Below are positions 1-7,681 of a stretch of DNA of 64,000 nt, piece by piece (positions within the stretch are counted from its first letter, which is position 1; each line of letters begins with the position of its first letter). The stretch lies in assembly GCF_013364275.1 (NCBI RefSeq), contig NZ_CP054932.1, positions 2,480,001-2,544,000 of the forward strand, written 5' to 3'. Made by a program: the position numbers and the translations under genes. The stretch comes from Actinomadura sp. NAK00032 (GTDB taxonomy: Bacteria > Actinomycetota > Actinomycetes > Streptosporangiales > Streptosporangiaceae). The notes beneath the pieces were generated by a model that saw only the letters and a program-made list of their open reading frames with translations, did not search any database and was not told the DNA's origin.

Positions 1-1
1 G

Positions 2-451
2 CCGGGCGAGGACGACCTGGCCTACCACCTGTCCACCCTGTTCCCGCCGGTCCGGCCGCGCGGCTGGCTGGAGCTGCGCATGATCGACGCGCCGCCCGGC
101 CGGTACTGGCCCGTCCCGGTCGCCGTCGCGACCGCGCTCCTGGACGACCCGGCCGCGTCCCTGGCCGCCGAGGCGGCGACCGAGCCCGTCGCGGACCGGT
201 GGGCGGCGGCGGCCCGGTGCGGCCTCGCGGACGCGCCGCTCGCCGCCGCCGCGCGGACCTGCTTCGCGGCGGCGCTCGACGCGCTGCCCCGGCTCGGCGC
301 GCCGGGGCTCGTCCCGCTCGTCGAGGAGTACGCGCGCCGGTACGTCGAGCGCGGCCGCAGCCCCGCCGACGACGCCCCGTCCCCGACACCGTCCCCGTCC
401 CCGATCCCGTCCCGGCTTCCGTCCGAGGAGGACCCCACATGGCCCCGATGA
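2..451 (+). CDS. egtA: Glutamate-cysteine ligase EgtA, 3' part
   Basis: Only the C-terminal 149 residues lie in the window; the frame is open to the left edge and stops at 449-451. EgtA makes gamma-glutamylcysteine, the sulfur donor for ergothioneine. The visible part starts PGEDDLAYHLSTLFPPVRPR and continues GWLELRMIDAPPGRYW, a segment I recognise from the glutamate-cysteine ligase family. The end is an Asp/Pro/Ser-rich tail. The last 13 nt overlap the start of egtB, so the genes are probably translationally coupled. The identity rests on this segment plus the following egtB, egtC and egtD. Confidence 0.88.
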   Translation, partial: PGEDDLAYHLSTLFPPVRPRGWLELRMIDAPPGRYWPVPVAVATALLDDPAASLAAEAATEPVADRWAAAARCGLADAPLAAAARTCFAAALDALPRLGAPGLVPLVEEYARRYVERGRSPADDAPSPTPSPSPIPSRLPSEEDPTWPR

Positions 452-1830
452 GCTCCCCGGGCCCGCTCGACACCCGCGACGGCGCCCGTGACGGCGCCCG
501 CGACGGCGTCCGCGATGACGAGGCGCTGAAGGAACTGATCGCCGCCGAGCTGGGCGCGGTGCGCGACCGCAGCCTCGGCCTCACCACCGACGTCCTCGCC
601 GAGGACGACCTCACCGCGCAGGTGTCGCCCCTGATGTCGCCGCTGGTGTGGGACCTCGCCCATGTCGGCAACTACGAGGAGCTGTGGCTGCTGCGCGCGG
701 CGGCGGGCCGGGAGGCGATGCGGCCGGAGATCGACGACCTGTACGACGCGTTCGAGCATCCCCGCAGCGAACGGCCGACGCTGCCGCTCCTGCGGCCGGA
801 GGAGGCCCGCGCCTACATCGGCACGGTCCGGTCCAAGGTGCTCGACTCGCTCTCGTCCGTGCGGTTCGACACGGCGAATCCGCTGACGTCGGGCGGGTTC
901 GTGTACGGGATGGTGGTGCAGCACGAGCACATGCACGACGAGACCATGCTCGCCACCCACCAGCTCAGGAAGGGCGCCCCCGCACTGCTCGACCCCTTGG
1001 CCGAGCCACTGCGGAAGCCCGCCGAGGGCACCCGCGCCGAGGAGGTGCTGATCGAGGCGGGCCCGTTCCAGATGGGCACCTCGGACGACCCCTGGGCGTA
1101 CGACAACGAACGCCCCGTGCACCTCGTCGACCTGCCCGCGTACTACATCGACGTGGAGCCGGTGACCAACGCCGCCTACCTCGCCTTCATGGAGGCGGGC
1201 GGATACGACGACCCGCGCTGGTGGGACCCCGCCGGATGGGAGTGGCGCAACAGCAGCGGCAAACGCGCCCCCGCCTTCTGGACCCGGGAAGGAGGGCAGT
1301 GGGTCCGGCGCCGGTTCGGTCGGACGGAACCCGTCCCGTCCGGCGAACCCGTCCAGCACGTGTGCTGGTACGAGGCCGACGCCTATGCGCGGTGGGCCGG
1401 CAAGCGGCTCCCGACCGAGGCCGAATGGGAGAAGGCCGCCCGCTGGGACCCGGCCACACAGCGCTCCAGGCGCTACCCATGGGGCGACGTGTACGAGGAG
1501 GGCCGCGCCAACCTCGGGCAGCGCGCGCTACGGCCGTCCGAGACCGGCACCTACGCGTCGGGTGCGTCCGCCTACGGAGTCAGGCGCCTCCTAGGGGACG
1601 TGTGGGAGTGGACGTCGTCGGACTTCCACGGCTACCCGGGCTTCCGCTCGTTCCCCTACAAGGAGTACTCGGAAGTCTTCTTCGGCCCCGACTACAAGGT
1701 GCTGAGGGGCGGCTCCTGGGCGACGCACCCGCTCGCCGTACGCGGATCGTTCCGCAACTGGGACTACCCCGTCCGCAGGCAGATCTTCTCCGGGTTCCGC
1801 TGCGCCCGCACCCCGGGGGAGGACGGCTGA
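439..1830 (+). CDS. egtB: Hercynine oxygenase EgtB (iron-dependent sulfoxide synthase)
   Basis: EgtB joins gamma-glutamylcysteine to hercynine with O2 and a non-heme iron. The product has 463 residues. The N-terminal DinB-like helical domain carries the expected three-histidine iron site: one His in WDLAHVGNYEE and two in QHEHMHDETM. The C-terminal half is an FGE-sulfatase-type fold, visible as RLPTEAEWEKAAR, LLGDVWEWTSSDF and VLRGGSW. I chose the ATG at 439 because a GAGGAGGA Shine-Dalgarno lies at 425-432 and the protein then begins at a normal distance from the DinB domain. The N-terminus has an Asp-Gly-Ala-Arg repeat. It overlaps egtA by 13 nt and abuts egtC exactly. Confidence 0.95.
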   Translation: MAPMSSPGPLDTRDGARDGARDGVRDDEALKELIAAELGAVRDRSLGLTTDVLAEDDLTAQVSPLMSPLVWDLAHVGNYEELWLLRAAAGREAMRPEIDDLYDAFEHPRSERPTLPLLRPEEARAYIGTVRSKVLDSLSSVRFDTANPLTSGGFVYGMVVQHEHMHDETMLATHQLRKGAPALLDPLAEPLRKPAEGTRAEEVLIEAGPFQMGTSDDPWAYDNERPVHLVDLPAYYIDVEPVTNAAYLAFMEAGGYDDPRWWDPAGWEWRNSSGKRAPAFWTREGGQWVRRRFGRTEPVPSGEPVQHVCWYEADAYARWAGKRLPTEAEWEKAARWDPATQRSRRYPWGDVYEEGRANLGQRALRPSETGTYASGASAYGVRRLLGDVWEWTSSDFHGYPGFRSFPYKEYSEVFFGPDYKVLRGGSWATHPLAVRGSFRNWDYPVRRQIFSGFRCARTPGEDG

Positions 1831-2577
1831 ATGTGCCGCCATCTCGGCTACCTGGGTCCTGAGCGGACCCTGCATTCCCTCATCTACGGCGGCGAGCACT
1901 CCCTGGAGACCCAGGCGTACGCGCCGCGCATGACGCAGGGGAACCTGCTGAACGCCGACGGGTTCGGCGTCGGCTGGTACCAGGACGGTGCCGGATCGGG
2001 GGAGCCCGTCCGGTTCCGCCGCGCCCAGCCGCTCTGGACCGACCAGTCGTTCCGCGAGGTCGCCGGCGCCGTCCGGGCGTCCTGCGCGGTCGCGGCGATC
2101 CGGTCGGCGACCGTCGGGTTCCCCGTGGACGAGTCGTGCGCCCAGCCGTTCCGCGCCGGGACGTGGCTGTTCAGCCACAACGGCAAGGTCGAGGGCTACG
2201 GCGGCGTCGAGGCCGAGCTGCGCGAGCTGGCCGGCGACGTCGCCGAGGTCCCCGACGCCCGCGCGCCGGTCGACTCCGCGCCGCTGTTCGCGCTCGCCGT
2301 CCGGCACTGGCGGGACGGCGCGCCGCTCGGCGACGGCCTCGCCGCCGCCGTCGCCGCCGTCACCGCGCTGGCCCCGGGCCGCTACAACCTGCTCGCCTCC
2401 GACGGAGTGTCTTTGGCCGCCACCACCTGGGGCGACTCGCTGTTCGTGCGGGAGGACGCGGACGCGGTCCGGATCGCGTCCGAGCCGCTCGACGACGACC
2501 CCGCCTGGCGGCCCGTCCCCGACCGCTCCCTCGTCACCGCCGCCCCCGGCGCCGGTGTGCGCGTCCGACCGCTCTGA
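1831..2577 (+). CDS. egtC: Gamma-glutamyl-hercynylcysteine sulfoxide hydrolase EgtC
   Basis: A class II glutamine-amidotransferase-type hydrolase of 248 residues that removes the gamma-glutamyl group from the EgtB product. The protein begins MCRHLGYLG, which puts the catalytic Cys at position 2 right after the initiator Met, as the family requires. NADGFGVGWY and the LFSHNGKV segment are further class II amidotransferase features. The ATG follows the egtB stop codon with no gap, so the two are almost certainly one transcriptional unit. No feature contradicts the call. Confidence 0.94.
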   Translation: MCRHLGYLGPERTLHSLIYGGEHSLETQAYAPRMTQGNLLNADGFGVGWYQDGAGSGEPVRFRRAQPLWTDQSFREVAGAVRASCAVAAIRSATVGFPVDESCAQPFRAGTWLFSHNGKVEGYGGVEAELRELAGDVAEVPDARAPVDSAPLFALAVRHWRDGAPLGDGLAAAVAAVTALAPGRYNLLASDGVSLAATTWGDSLFVREDADAVRIASEPLDDDPAWRPVPDRSLVTAAPGAGVRVRPL

Positions 2578-2605
2578 CCCGACGTCCCTGAAGGAGAACC
2601 ACCCG

Positions 2606-3571
2606 GTGAACGACCGCATGGACCGGTTCCTGACCGCCGACGACCTCGCCAAGACGCTCCGCCGGGACGTCCGGGAGGGGCTCGCCGGCACGCCCAAGAC
2701 CCTGCCGCCCAAGTGGTTCTACGACGAGCGCGGCAGTGCGCTCTTCGAGGAGATCACCGCGCTGGAGGAGTACTACCCGACCCGGCGCGAGCGGGAGATC
2801 CTCACCGCGCGGGCGCCGGAGATCGCCGCCGCCACCGGCGCCCGGACGCTCCTGGAGCTCGGCGCCGGGTCCGGGGAGAAGACCCGGCTGCTCCTGGACG
2901 CCCTGTCCGGCACGCTGCGCTCCTACGTGCCGGTGGACGTCAGCGGCGACTTCCTGGAGGAGGCCGCGGCCGGGATCGCCGCCGACCACCCGGGCCTCGC
3001 CGTCCGGGCCGTCGTCGCCGACTACGAGCAGCACCTGCCGCTGCTGCCCGGCGGCGAGCGGCGGCTCGTCGCCTTCCTCGGCGGGACGATCGGCAACATG
3101 CCGCCCGCCGAGCGGATCGGGTTCCTCGGCGGCGTCCGCGCCACCATGGCCGACGGCGACTTCCTGCTGCTCGGCGCCGACCTCGTCAAGGACCCCGGGC
3201 GGCTCGTCCGCGCCTACGACGACGCGGCAGGGGTGACCGCCGAGTTCAACCGGAACGTCCTGTACGTCATCAACCGGGACCTGGACGCCGACTTCGACCC
3301 GGAGGCGTTCGCGCACGCCGCCGTCTGGAACGAGGCGGAGGAGTGGATCGAGATGCGGCTGCGGTCCGTCCGCGACCAGCGCGTCCGCGTCGGCGGCCTC
3401 GACCTGGAGGTGTCGTTCGCGGCGGGGGAGGAGATGCGCACCGAGATCTCCGCCAAGTTCCGCCGCGAGCGCCTGGACGCCGAGCTGGGCGCGGCCGGAA
3501 TGGAGATCGCCGAGTTCTGGACCGACCCGGACGGCGACTTCTCGCTCACCCTCGCCCGCCCCGCCGGCTGA
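2606..3571 (+). CDS. egtD: L-histidine N-alpha-methyltransferase EgtD
   Basis: EgtD trimethylates histidine to hercynine with S-adenosylmethionine, the first committed step toward ergothioneine. The 321-residue product shows the family segment PPKWFYDERGSALFEEIT, followed by YYPTRREREIL, and a Rossmann motif LLELGAGSGEKT that binds SAM. FLGGTIGN is also typical. I start it at the GTG at 2606, 8 nt after an AAGGAGA Shine-Dalgarno (2591-2597). An in-frame ATG at 2618 is possible. It is the last gene of the visible egtABCD cluster; no egtE-like lyase gene follows. Confidence 0.95.
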   Translation: MNDRMDRFLTADDLAKTLRRDVREGLAGTPKTLPPKWFYDERGSALFEEITALEEYYPTRREREILTARAPEIAAATGARTLLELGAGSGEKTRLLLDALSGTLRSYVPVDVSGDFLEEAAAGIAADHPGLAVRAVVADYEQHLPLLPGGERRLVAFLGGTIGNMPPAERIGFLGGVRATMADGDFLLLGADLVKDPGRLVRAYDDAAGVTAEFNRNVLYVINRDLDADFDPEAFAHAAVWNEAEEWIEMRLRSVRDQRVRVGGLDLEVSFAAGEEMRTEISAKFRRERLDAELGAAGMEIAEFWTDPDGDFSLTLARPAG

Positions 3572-3599
3572 GGCCGGGCGGGCCGGCCGGCTGAGGCCG
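3564..3599 (+). repeat. Direct repeat copying the egtD stop codon
   Basis: The 13-mer CCGGCTGAGGCCG occurs at 3564-3576 and again at 3587-3599. The first copy contains the egtD stop codon TGA (3569-3571). Similar stop-containing repeats follow hutH, hutI and the thioesterase gene in this window. Confidence 0.8.
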
Positions 3600-3600
3600 C

Positions 3601-3617
3601 GCCCACCCGGGTTGGGC
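3601..3617. terminator. Possible bidirectional terminator between egtD and the SGNH gene
   Basis: GCCCACCCGGGTTGGGC is a near-palindrome lying between the convergent ends of egtD and the SGNH lipoprotein gene. It has no T-run. The stem is short, so this is a weak call. Confidence 0.35.
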
Positions 3618-4391
3618 TCAGCGCTTGCGCGCCGGGTGGGCGAGGCCGAGCCGGTCGAGGTCCGCGACCAGGCGGGTCGCCACGTAGCGGTGGCCCGTCT
3701 GGTTCGGGTGGGTGCGGTCGCGCTTGATGTAGCGCGGCGCGTTGCCCTGGCCGGTCACCCAGTCACCGGTGATCCACTTCTCGCCGATCGGGTCGATGAA
3801 CGGGACGCCGAGCTGCCGGGCGAGGTCGCGCAGCGCGTCCCGGACGGCGAGCGCCCCCGGCGTCGGCGCGCCCGTCCCCCACAGCGGGCCGACCAGCACG
3901 ACCCGGGTACCGGGCCAGCGCTGCCGGGCCCGCTGGAGCAGCAGGTGCGCCGCCGCGGCCACCTTCGGCGCCGGGAGCCGCCAGTCGTTGTGGCCGCCGG
4001 ACACGACGAGCAGGTCGGGGGCGGGGCGCCAGCCGAGCTGGCTCTCGAACAGGCCGAGGAACGCCTGCGTCCCGCGCCCCTTGGCGAGGAAGCCGGTGCC
4101 CGCGCGCCCGCCGATGACGACCTGCCAGCCGAGCAGCCGCGCCGTGGCCGCCGCGTACGTCGTCTCCGGCTCGACCCCGCGGTCGCCGACCGTGTAGCTG
4201 TCGCCGAGGAACATCACCACGGGCGGGGCCTTCCGGGACCCGCCGTCCTCGGCCTTCGCCGGGCCGTCGGCGGCGGCCGACTTGTGGACCGGGCCCGGGA
4301 GGACGGAGCAGCCGGTGGCCGACAGGGCCGCCACCAGGCTCAGGCACAGCAGCAACGTCGCCGCGCCGCGTCGGGCGCGGCGAAATGTCAT
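3618..4391 (-). CDS. SGNH/GDSL-family hydrolase lipoprotein
   Basis: A 257-residue exported hydrolase. The N-terminus is a lipoprotein signal: positive MTFRRARRG, a hydrophobic run, then the lipobox LSATGC with Cys28 as the predicted lipidation site. The SGNH blocks follow in order: GDSYTVG with the nucleophile Ser, GRAGTGF, SGGHND with the block III Asn, and a C-terminal DRTHPNQTGH supplying the Asp/His pair. Substrate is unknown; family members are esterases or acyl hydrolases on sugars and cell-wall material. The start at 4391 was chosen because it places the signal at the N-terminus; a longer frame upstream has no signal. It is divergent from an acyltransferase, so a role in adding and removing acyl groups on envelope glycans is a possible inference. 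Confidence 0.85.
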   Translation of the reverse strand: MTFRRARRGAATLLLCLSLVAALSATGCSVLPGPVHKSAAADGPAKAEDGGSRKAPPVVMFLGDSYTVGDRGVEPETTYAAATARLLGWQVVIGGRAGTGFLAKGRGTQAFLGLFESQLGWRPAPDLLVVSGGHNDWRLPAPKVAAAAHLLLQRARQRWPGTRVVLVGPLWGTGAPTPGALAVRDALRDLARQLGVPFIDPIGEKWITGDWVTGQGNAPRYIKRDRTHPNQTGHRYVATRLVADLDRLGLAHPARKR

Positions 4392-4416
4392 GGAGGACCA
4401 CCCAAGAGTTCCAGGG

Positions 4417-4431
4417 GATGCATGCGGCATC
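4417..4431. promoter_or_regulatory. Small inverted repeat between divergent SGNH and acyltransferase genes
   Basis: GATGC (4417-4421) and GCATC (4427-4431) form a 5-bp inverted repeat with a 5-bp spacer in the 165-bp divergent intergenic region, which must hold both promoters. I see no clear -35/-10 pair. Confidence 0.25.
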
Positions 4432-4556
4432 TTACTGATCCGCCGCCGCTGCCGGGGCCTGTCGCGGCAGCGCGGTGCCGCCGTCGACACCGTCCGTTCA
4501 CCCCGGGCTCACCGCGCGGCCCGGACCGGGTCACCGGAGGGCGGGAGGGTTCCGCG

Positions 4557-5732
4557 GTGACTGGACGGGAACGGCTGAGGGAACTCGACCTGCTGCGCTT
4601 CGCGGCGGCGCTGGCGGTGGTGCTGTACCACTTCACGGGCTTCGGGGGCGCCGGGCCGTGGCCGGAGCCGTCGGCCGCGGTGTTCCCCGGGCTCGGGGAC
4701 GTGACGCGGTTCGGGTACCTCGGCGTCGACCTCTTCTTCGTGATCAGCGGGTTCGTGATCCTGATGAGCGCGTGGGGGCGCGGGCCGGGCGAGTTCGGCG
4801 TCTCCCGGCTGGTCAGGCTGATGCCCGCGTACTGGGTGAGCGTGCTGCTGGGCGCGGTGGTCTACGCGGTGTTCCGGCAGGGCCACGGCGTCCCCGGCCT
4901 GGTGCTGCCGAACCTCACCATGCTGCAGGGCGGTCTCGGCCTGCGGAACGTGGACGCCGTCTACTGGACGCTCTGGGTCGAGCTCCACTTCTACGTGCTC
5001 ATCGCCGTCCTCGCGAGCATCGGCATCACCTACCGCTCCTGCCTGGTCTTCATGGCGGCCTGGCTCTTCGCGGGCGTCTACGCCGACGAGGCCGACAACG
5101 ACCTGCTGCAGGTGATGCTCATCCCGACCTGGAGCTGCTACTTCATCGCCGGCATGGCGCTCTACATGATCCACCGGTTCGGGCCGACGCTGCTGCTCTG
5201 GGGCTACGTGGCCGTGACCTACCTGATCGCGCTGCACTGGGGCGCCTGGCGCGCCGAGCACGTCTTCCGGGGCGCGAACGAGATCGTGGTCAGCGCGGTC
5301 ATCACCGGCATCTTCGCCGTGATGATCCTCGTCGCGACGCGCCGGCTCCGGTGGCTGCGGTGGTCGCGGCTGACCGTCCTCGGGGCGCTGACGTACCCGC
5401 TGTACCTCGTCCACTCGCAACTCGCGCTGCCCCTGCTGGACGCCCTGTACCCGGACCTCGGGAAGTGGCCCGCGCTGTGCGTCGTCGTGGCCGCGTCCCT
5501 GCTGAGCGCGTACGCCGTCCACCGCTTGGTCGAACGGCCGGGAGCGGCATGGATGAAGGCGCGCTTGTACGCGTCGCTGGAGCCCCTGCGCCGCTCGGTG
5601 GAAACGTCTAAGTTTGTCGGTCATGGTGGACGGGGCGGTCCTGCTCGCAACGGCATTGAGCCTCCTGGCCGCACCCCGGTCGATGCGATGCCGCCCGCGC
5701 GGGCGGAGGAAGTGGACCTGGCGCGGAGTTGA
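4557..5732 (+). CDS. Acyltransferase 3 family membrane protein
   Basis: A 391-residue integral membrane O-acyltransferase of the OafA/YrhL type. The first helix carries the family signature ELDLLRFAAALAVVLYHF with the conserved His; LGVDLFFVISGFVI follows and YWTLWVELHFYVLIA lies near the middle. I count about ten hydrophobic segments. The acceptor cannot be told from sequence; relatives acylate exported glycans, antibiotics or lipids. The GTG at 4557 follows a GGGAGG at 4543-4548. The last 35 or so residues after VERPGAAWM are polar and probably cytosolic, and the coding end overlaps the next gene by about 110 nt. Confidence 0.85.
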   Translation: MTGRERLRELDLLRFAAALAVVLYHFTGFGGAGPWPEPSAAVFPGLGDVTRFGYLGVDLFFVISGFVILMSAWGRGPGEFGVSRLVRLMPAYWVSVLLGAVVYAVFRQGHGVPGLVLPNLTMLQGGLGLRNVDAVYWTLWVELHFYVLIAVLASIGITYRSCLVFMAAWLFAGVYADEADNDLLQVMLIPTWSCYFIAGMALYMIHRFGPTLLLWGYVAVTYLIALHWGAWRAEHVFRGANEIVVSAVITGIFAVMILVATRRLRWLRWSRLTVLGALTYPLYLVHSQLALPLLDALYPDLGKWPALCVVVAASLLSAYAVHRLVERPGAAWMKARLYASLEPLRRSVETSKFVGHGGRGGPARNGIEPPGRTPVDAMPPARAEEVDLARS

Positions 5733-6822
5733 GTTACGTGCGCGCGGCCTGGCACGTCCGGAGCCGTTCCTTGGCCTGGTGGTCGCTCTCGTCTACCTGA
5801 ACCAGGCGCTGTTCACCGTGTTCGTGCTGCGCGTCCACGGCGGGGACGCGTCGTTCGTCGCGCGATACCTGCCGGAGGGCTGGTTCGCGCTGGCGGACGG
5901 CTCGGCCATGCGCGCCCTGGCGGAGCACTTCCCGGCGCCCGAACTGCTGGCACCGTCCGTCCTGCGGGTGCAGGGGTTCCTTGAGCTTCCGCTCGTGCTG
6001 CTCGCCTATGCCACGGTGCTGAGGTGGTTGGACCGCGGCTTGTACCGGCGCTTGGCCGGCTCATGGCTGGTGTGGGCGGCGTCGTTCTTCTACACGTTCG
6101 TCTTCTGCGTGGTCGAGTGGGACCTGCACAACCCCTACACGATGGACGACATCGTGATCCGGTCGTGCTCCGCCGTGGTGACCCCGCTGCTGCTCTGGTG
6201 GCTGGCAGACCGCGAGGACGACGCTCCCGAGCAATCGTCGTTCGCGCAGATGCTCCTCTTCGCCGTCTCCGTGTGGGCTCTGGGGCACCTTGTACTGACC
6301 GTCTACGACACCGCCCTGCTCTACAACCTCGGCCACCTGAGCGGACGCCTGCCCGGCGCGGTCGCCGCCCTGTGCGTTCTTGTAGCCGCGCGCTTGGCCT
6401 CGTCCCGGATGGGCGACGGTGAAGCCGGTGTGGCGCTGTCGTTCGTGACGAGCGGCCTGAGGTGGGCGCTGGCCCTCTTCTTCGTCCCGGCCCTGGCCGT
6501 CCGCTACGGCGTGAACTTCGGCACGCCGCTGGTCGCGGTGGCTGCGGCGCTGGCCATCTGCCTGGCCGCCGCCGTACACGTCCGGCGAGAGACCCTGTCG
6601 GGCGTCGGCACGGCCCGCATCGCGCTCTGGGCGGCGCAAACGGCGGCCGCGCTCCTCGCCGGTGCCGCAGCCGGGTACGCGGCGCTGCAGTTGGTGACCG
6701 ACACCTACTACGAGGCGGGGCTCCTCCGCGCGGCAGGCATCGCCTTCGCCGTGGTCGTCGCCGTGTGCGCCGCGACCGACCGGTGGCTCGCCCGCCGCTC
6801 CGGAGCCGTCGCCGCCCCGTGA
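5623..6822 (+). CDS. Polytopic membrane protein, function unknown
   Basis: I do not recognise the family. The 399-residue product has about ten hydrophobic segments, an aromatic-rich central region (FFYTFVFCVVEWDLHNPYTM) and no catalytic motif I can name. The start is uncertain: the ATG at 5623 gives a 110-nt overlap with the acyltransferase gene, and a TTG at 5614 is also in frame. No Met, Val-GTG or Leu-TTG codon with a good ribosome site is visible just after the overlap. Codon use includes more TTG and CTT than neighbouring genes, hinting at a different history. Downstream there are two strong hairpins. Confidence 0.6.
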   Translation: MVDGAVLLATALSLLAAPRSMRCRPRGRRKWTWRGVELRARGLARPEPFLGLVVALVYLNQALFTVFVLRVHGGDASFVARYLPEGWFALADGSAMRALAEHFPAPELLAPSVLRVQGFLELPLVLLAYATVLRWLDRGLYRRLAGSWLVWAASFFYTFVFCVVEWDLHNPYTMDDIVIRSCSAVVTPLLLWWLADREDDAPEQSSFAQMLLFAVSVWALGHLVLTVYDTALLYNLGHLSGRLPGAVAALCVLVAARLASSRMGDGEAGVALSFVTSGLRWALALFFVPALAVRYGVNFGTPLVAVAAALAICLAAAVHVRRETLSGVGTARIALWAAQTAAALLAGAAAGYAALQLVTDTYYEAGLLRAAGIAFAVVVAVCAATDRWLARRSGAVAAP

Positions 6823-6870
6823 CCGGGGGGGTGTGACACTTCCGGGACGGCGGGCGCTGAACGGGTATGA

Positions 6871-6906
6871 GCGTCCGGCCGATGTGAGCGGGCTTCGGCC
6901 GGACGC
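6871..6906 (+). terminator. Hairpin terminator of the membrane-protein gene
   Basis: A perfect 12-bp stem, GCGTCCGGCCGA (6871-6882) pairing with TCGGCCGGACGC (6895-6906), with a 12-nt loop, followed by CTTTCC. It lies about 50 nt after the stop at 6822. Confidence 0.75.
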
Positions 6907-6913
6907 CTTTCCT

Positions 6914-6948
6914 CCGGCGGGCCCGCATCCCCCGGTCGGGCCCGCCGG
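6914..6948 (-). terminator. Hairpin terminator of the cysteine-dioxygenase-like gene
   Basis: A second perfect 12-bp stem, CCGGCGGGCCCG (6914-6925) with CGGGCCCGCCGG (6937-6948), loop 11 nt. It lies about 40 nt beyond the stop of the minus-strand gene at 6990, so the two hairpins appear to serve the two convergent genes. Confidence 0.7.
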
Positions 6949-6989
6949 GGGCTCCACCCTGGAACGGTCCCGTCAGGCGAGCGGTCTTA

Positions 6990-7526
6990 TCAGGCGGATG
7001 GGGTCGGGGAGTCATCCGGCGGCCGCAGCTCGTCGGTGTAGCTGACCGGCAGCCGGCGCATCACCCCCGACTCGTCGACGGAGTACTGGCCGAGCCGCCA
7101 CAGCGGCGGCGAGTAGGCGTGGATCGAGACGCTGGCCTCCTCCACGCCGGTGAGCCGGTGGATGTGGTCGGGGCCGAAGGCGAACGACTCGCCCTCCCGG
7201 ACCACCGTGCGCAGCGGCTCGCCGCCCATCCGCGGGTTGTTCTCCTCGATGGCCCCGGCGACGACGCGGACGGCGCCCGACGACACGTCGTGGTCGTGCC
7301 ACCCGGTGTCGTTCTCCGGCGTCCAGCACAGCAGCCAGACGTCCACGTGCTCGTCCCGGTGGAGGGAGGCGTAGTGGCGCCGCCCCTCGGGGAACTCGAC
7401 GCGGGGCCGCCACAGGCCGGGCCGCTCCGCCAGGCCGTCGACCAGCTCCCGCAGCTCGCGCTTGTCGAGGGGGCGGCCGGGCAGGTTCTCCAGACCGGTG
7501 GCGCGGGGCAGGACCTCCGAGGACAC
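6990..7526 (-). CDS. Cysteine dioxygenase-like cupin protein
   Basis: A 178-residue cupin of the cysteine dioxygenase type. The iron site is visible as WHDHDVSSGAVRVVAGAIEE (His-x-His) and a second His in GPDHIHRL. Cysteine dioxygenase oxidises cysteine to its sulfinic acid; relatives take 3-mercaptopropionate or other thiols, so the substrate is open. The GTG at 7526 has a very good Shine-Dalgarno (AAAGGAG, 4-5 nt before it). The gene diverges from a LacI-family regulator, with three operator-like sites between them, so it is a likely target of that regulator. Confidence 0.85.
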   Translation of the reverse strand: MSSEVLPRATGLENLPGRPLDKRELRELVDGLAERPGLWRPRVEFPEGRRHYASLHRDEHVDVWLLCWTPENDTGWHDHDVSSGAVRVVAGAIEENNPRMGGEPLRTVVREGESFAFGPDHIHRLTGVEEASVSIHAYSPPLWRLGQYSVDESGVMRRLPVSYTDELRPPDDSPTPSA

Positions 7527-7581
7527 GGGTACTCCTTTCCGAACTGACGCAGGGCGCGGCGAAGCCGCTGAGCAGCGGTAC

Positions 7582-7619
7582 TGAACCGCATCAGTTAACC
7601 GTTTCAGTGAACCGCTTCA
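7582..7619. promoter_or_regulatory. Three tandem LacI-type operators
   Basis: Three 12-bp imperfect palindromes with the LacI-family central CG occur head to tail at exact 13-bp steps: TGAACCGCATCA (7582-7593), TTAACCGTTTCA (7595-7606) and TGAACCGCTTCA (7608-7619). The family's typical operator is TGAAACGTTTCA-like. They lie between the divergent cupin and LacI-family genes, 56-93 bp from one start and 63-100 bp from the other. Confidence 0.75.
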
Positions 7620-7681
7620 GCAACCATGCCGTCAAGGTCGTGCTCCTTGCCCTGTCGGCGGCGGCCTCTAGGGTTGGAGGG

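Noticed and set aside
3612-4556. A long plus-strand frame upstream of the acyltransferase
   Set aside because: It is antisense to the SGNH gene and lacks its own features; the acyltransferase family begins at the GTG at 4557.
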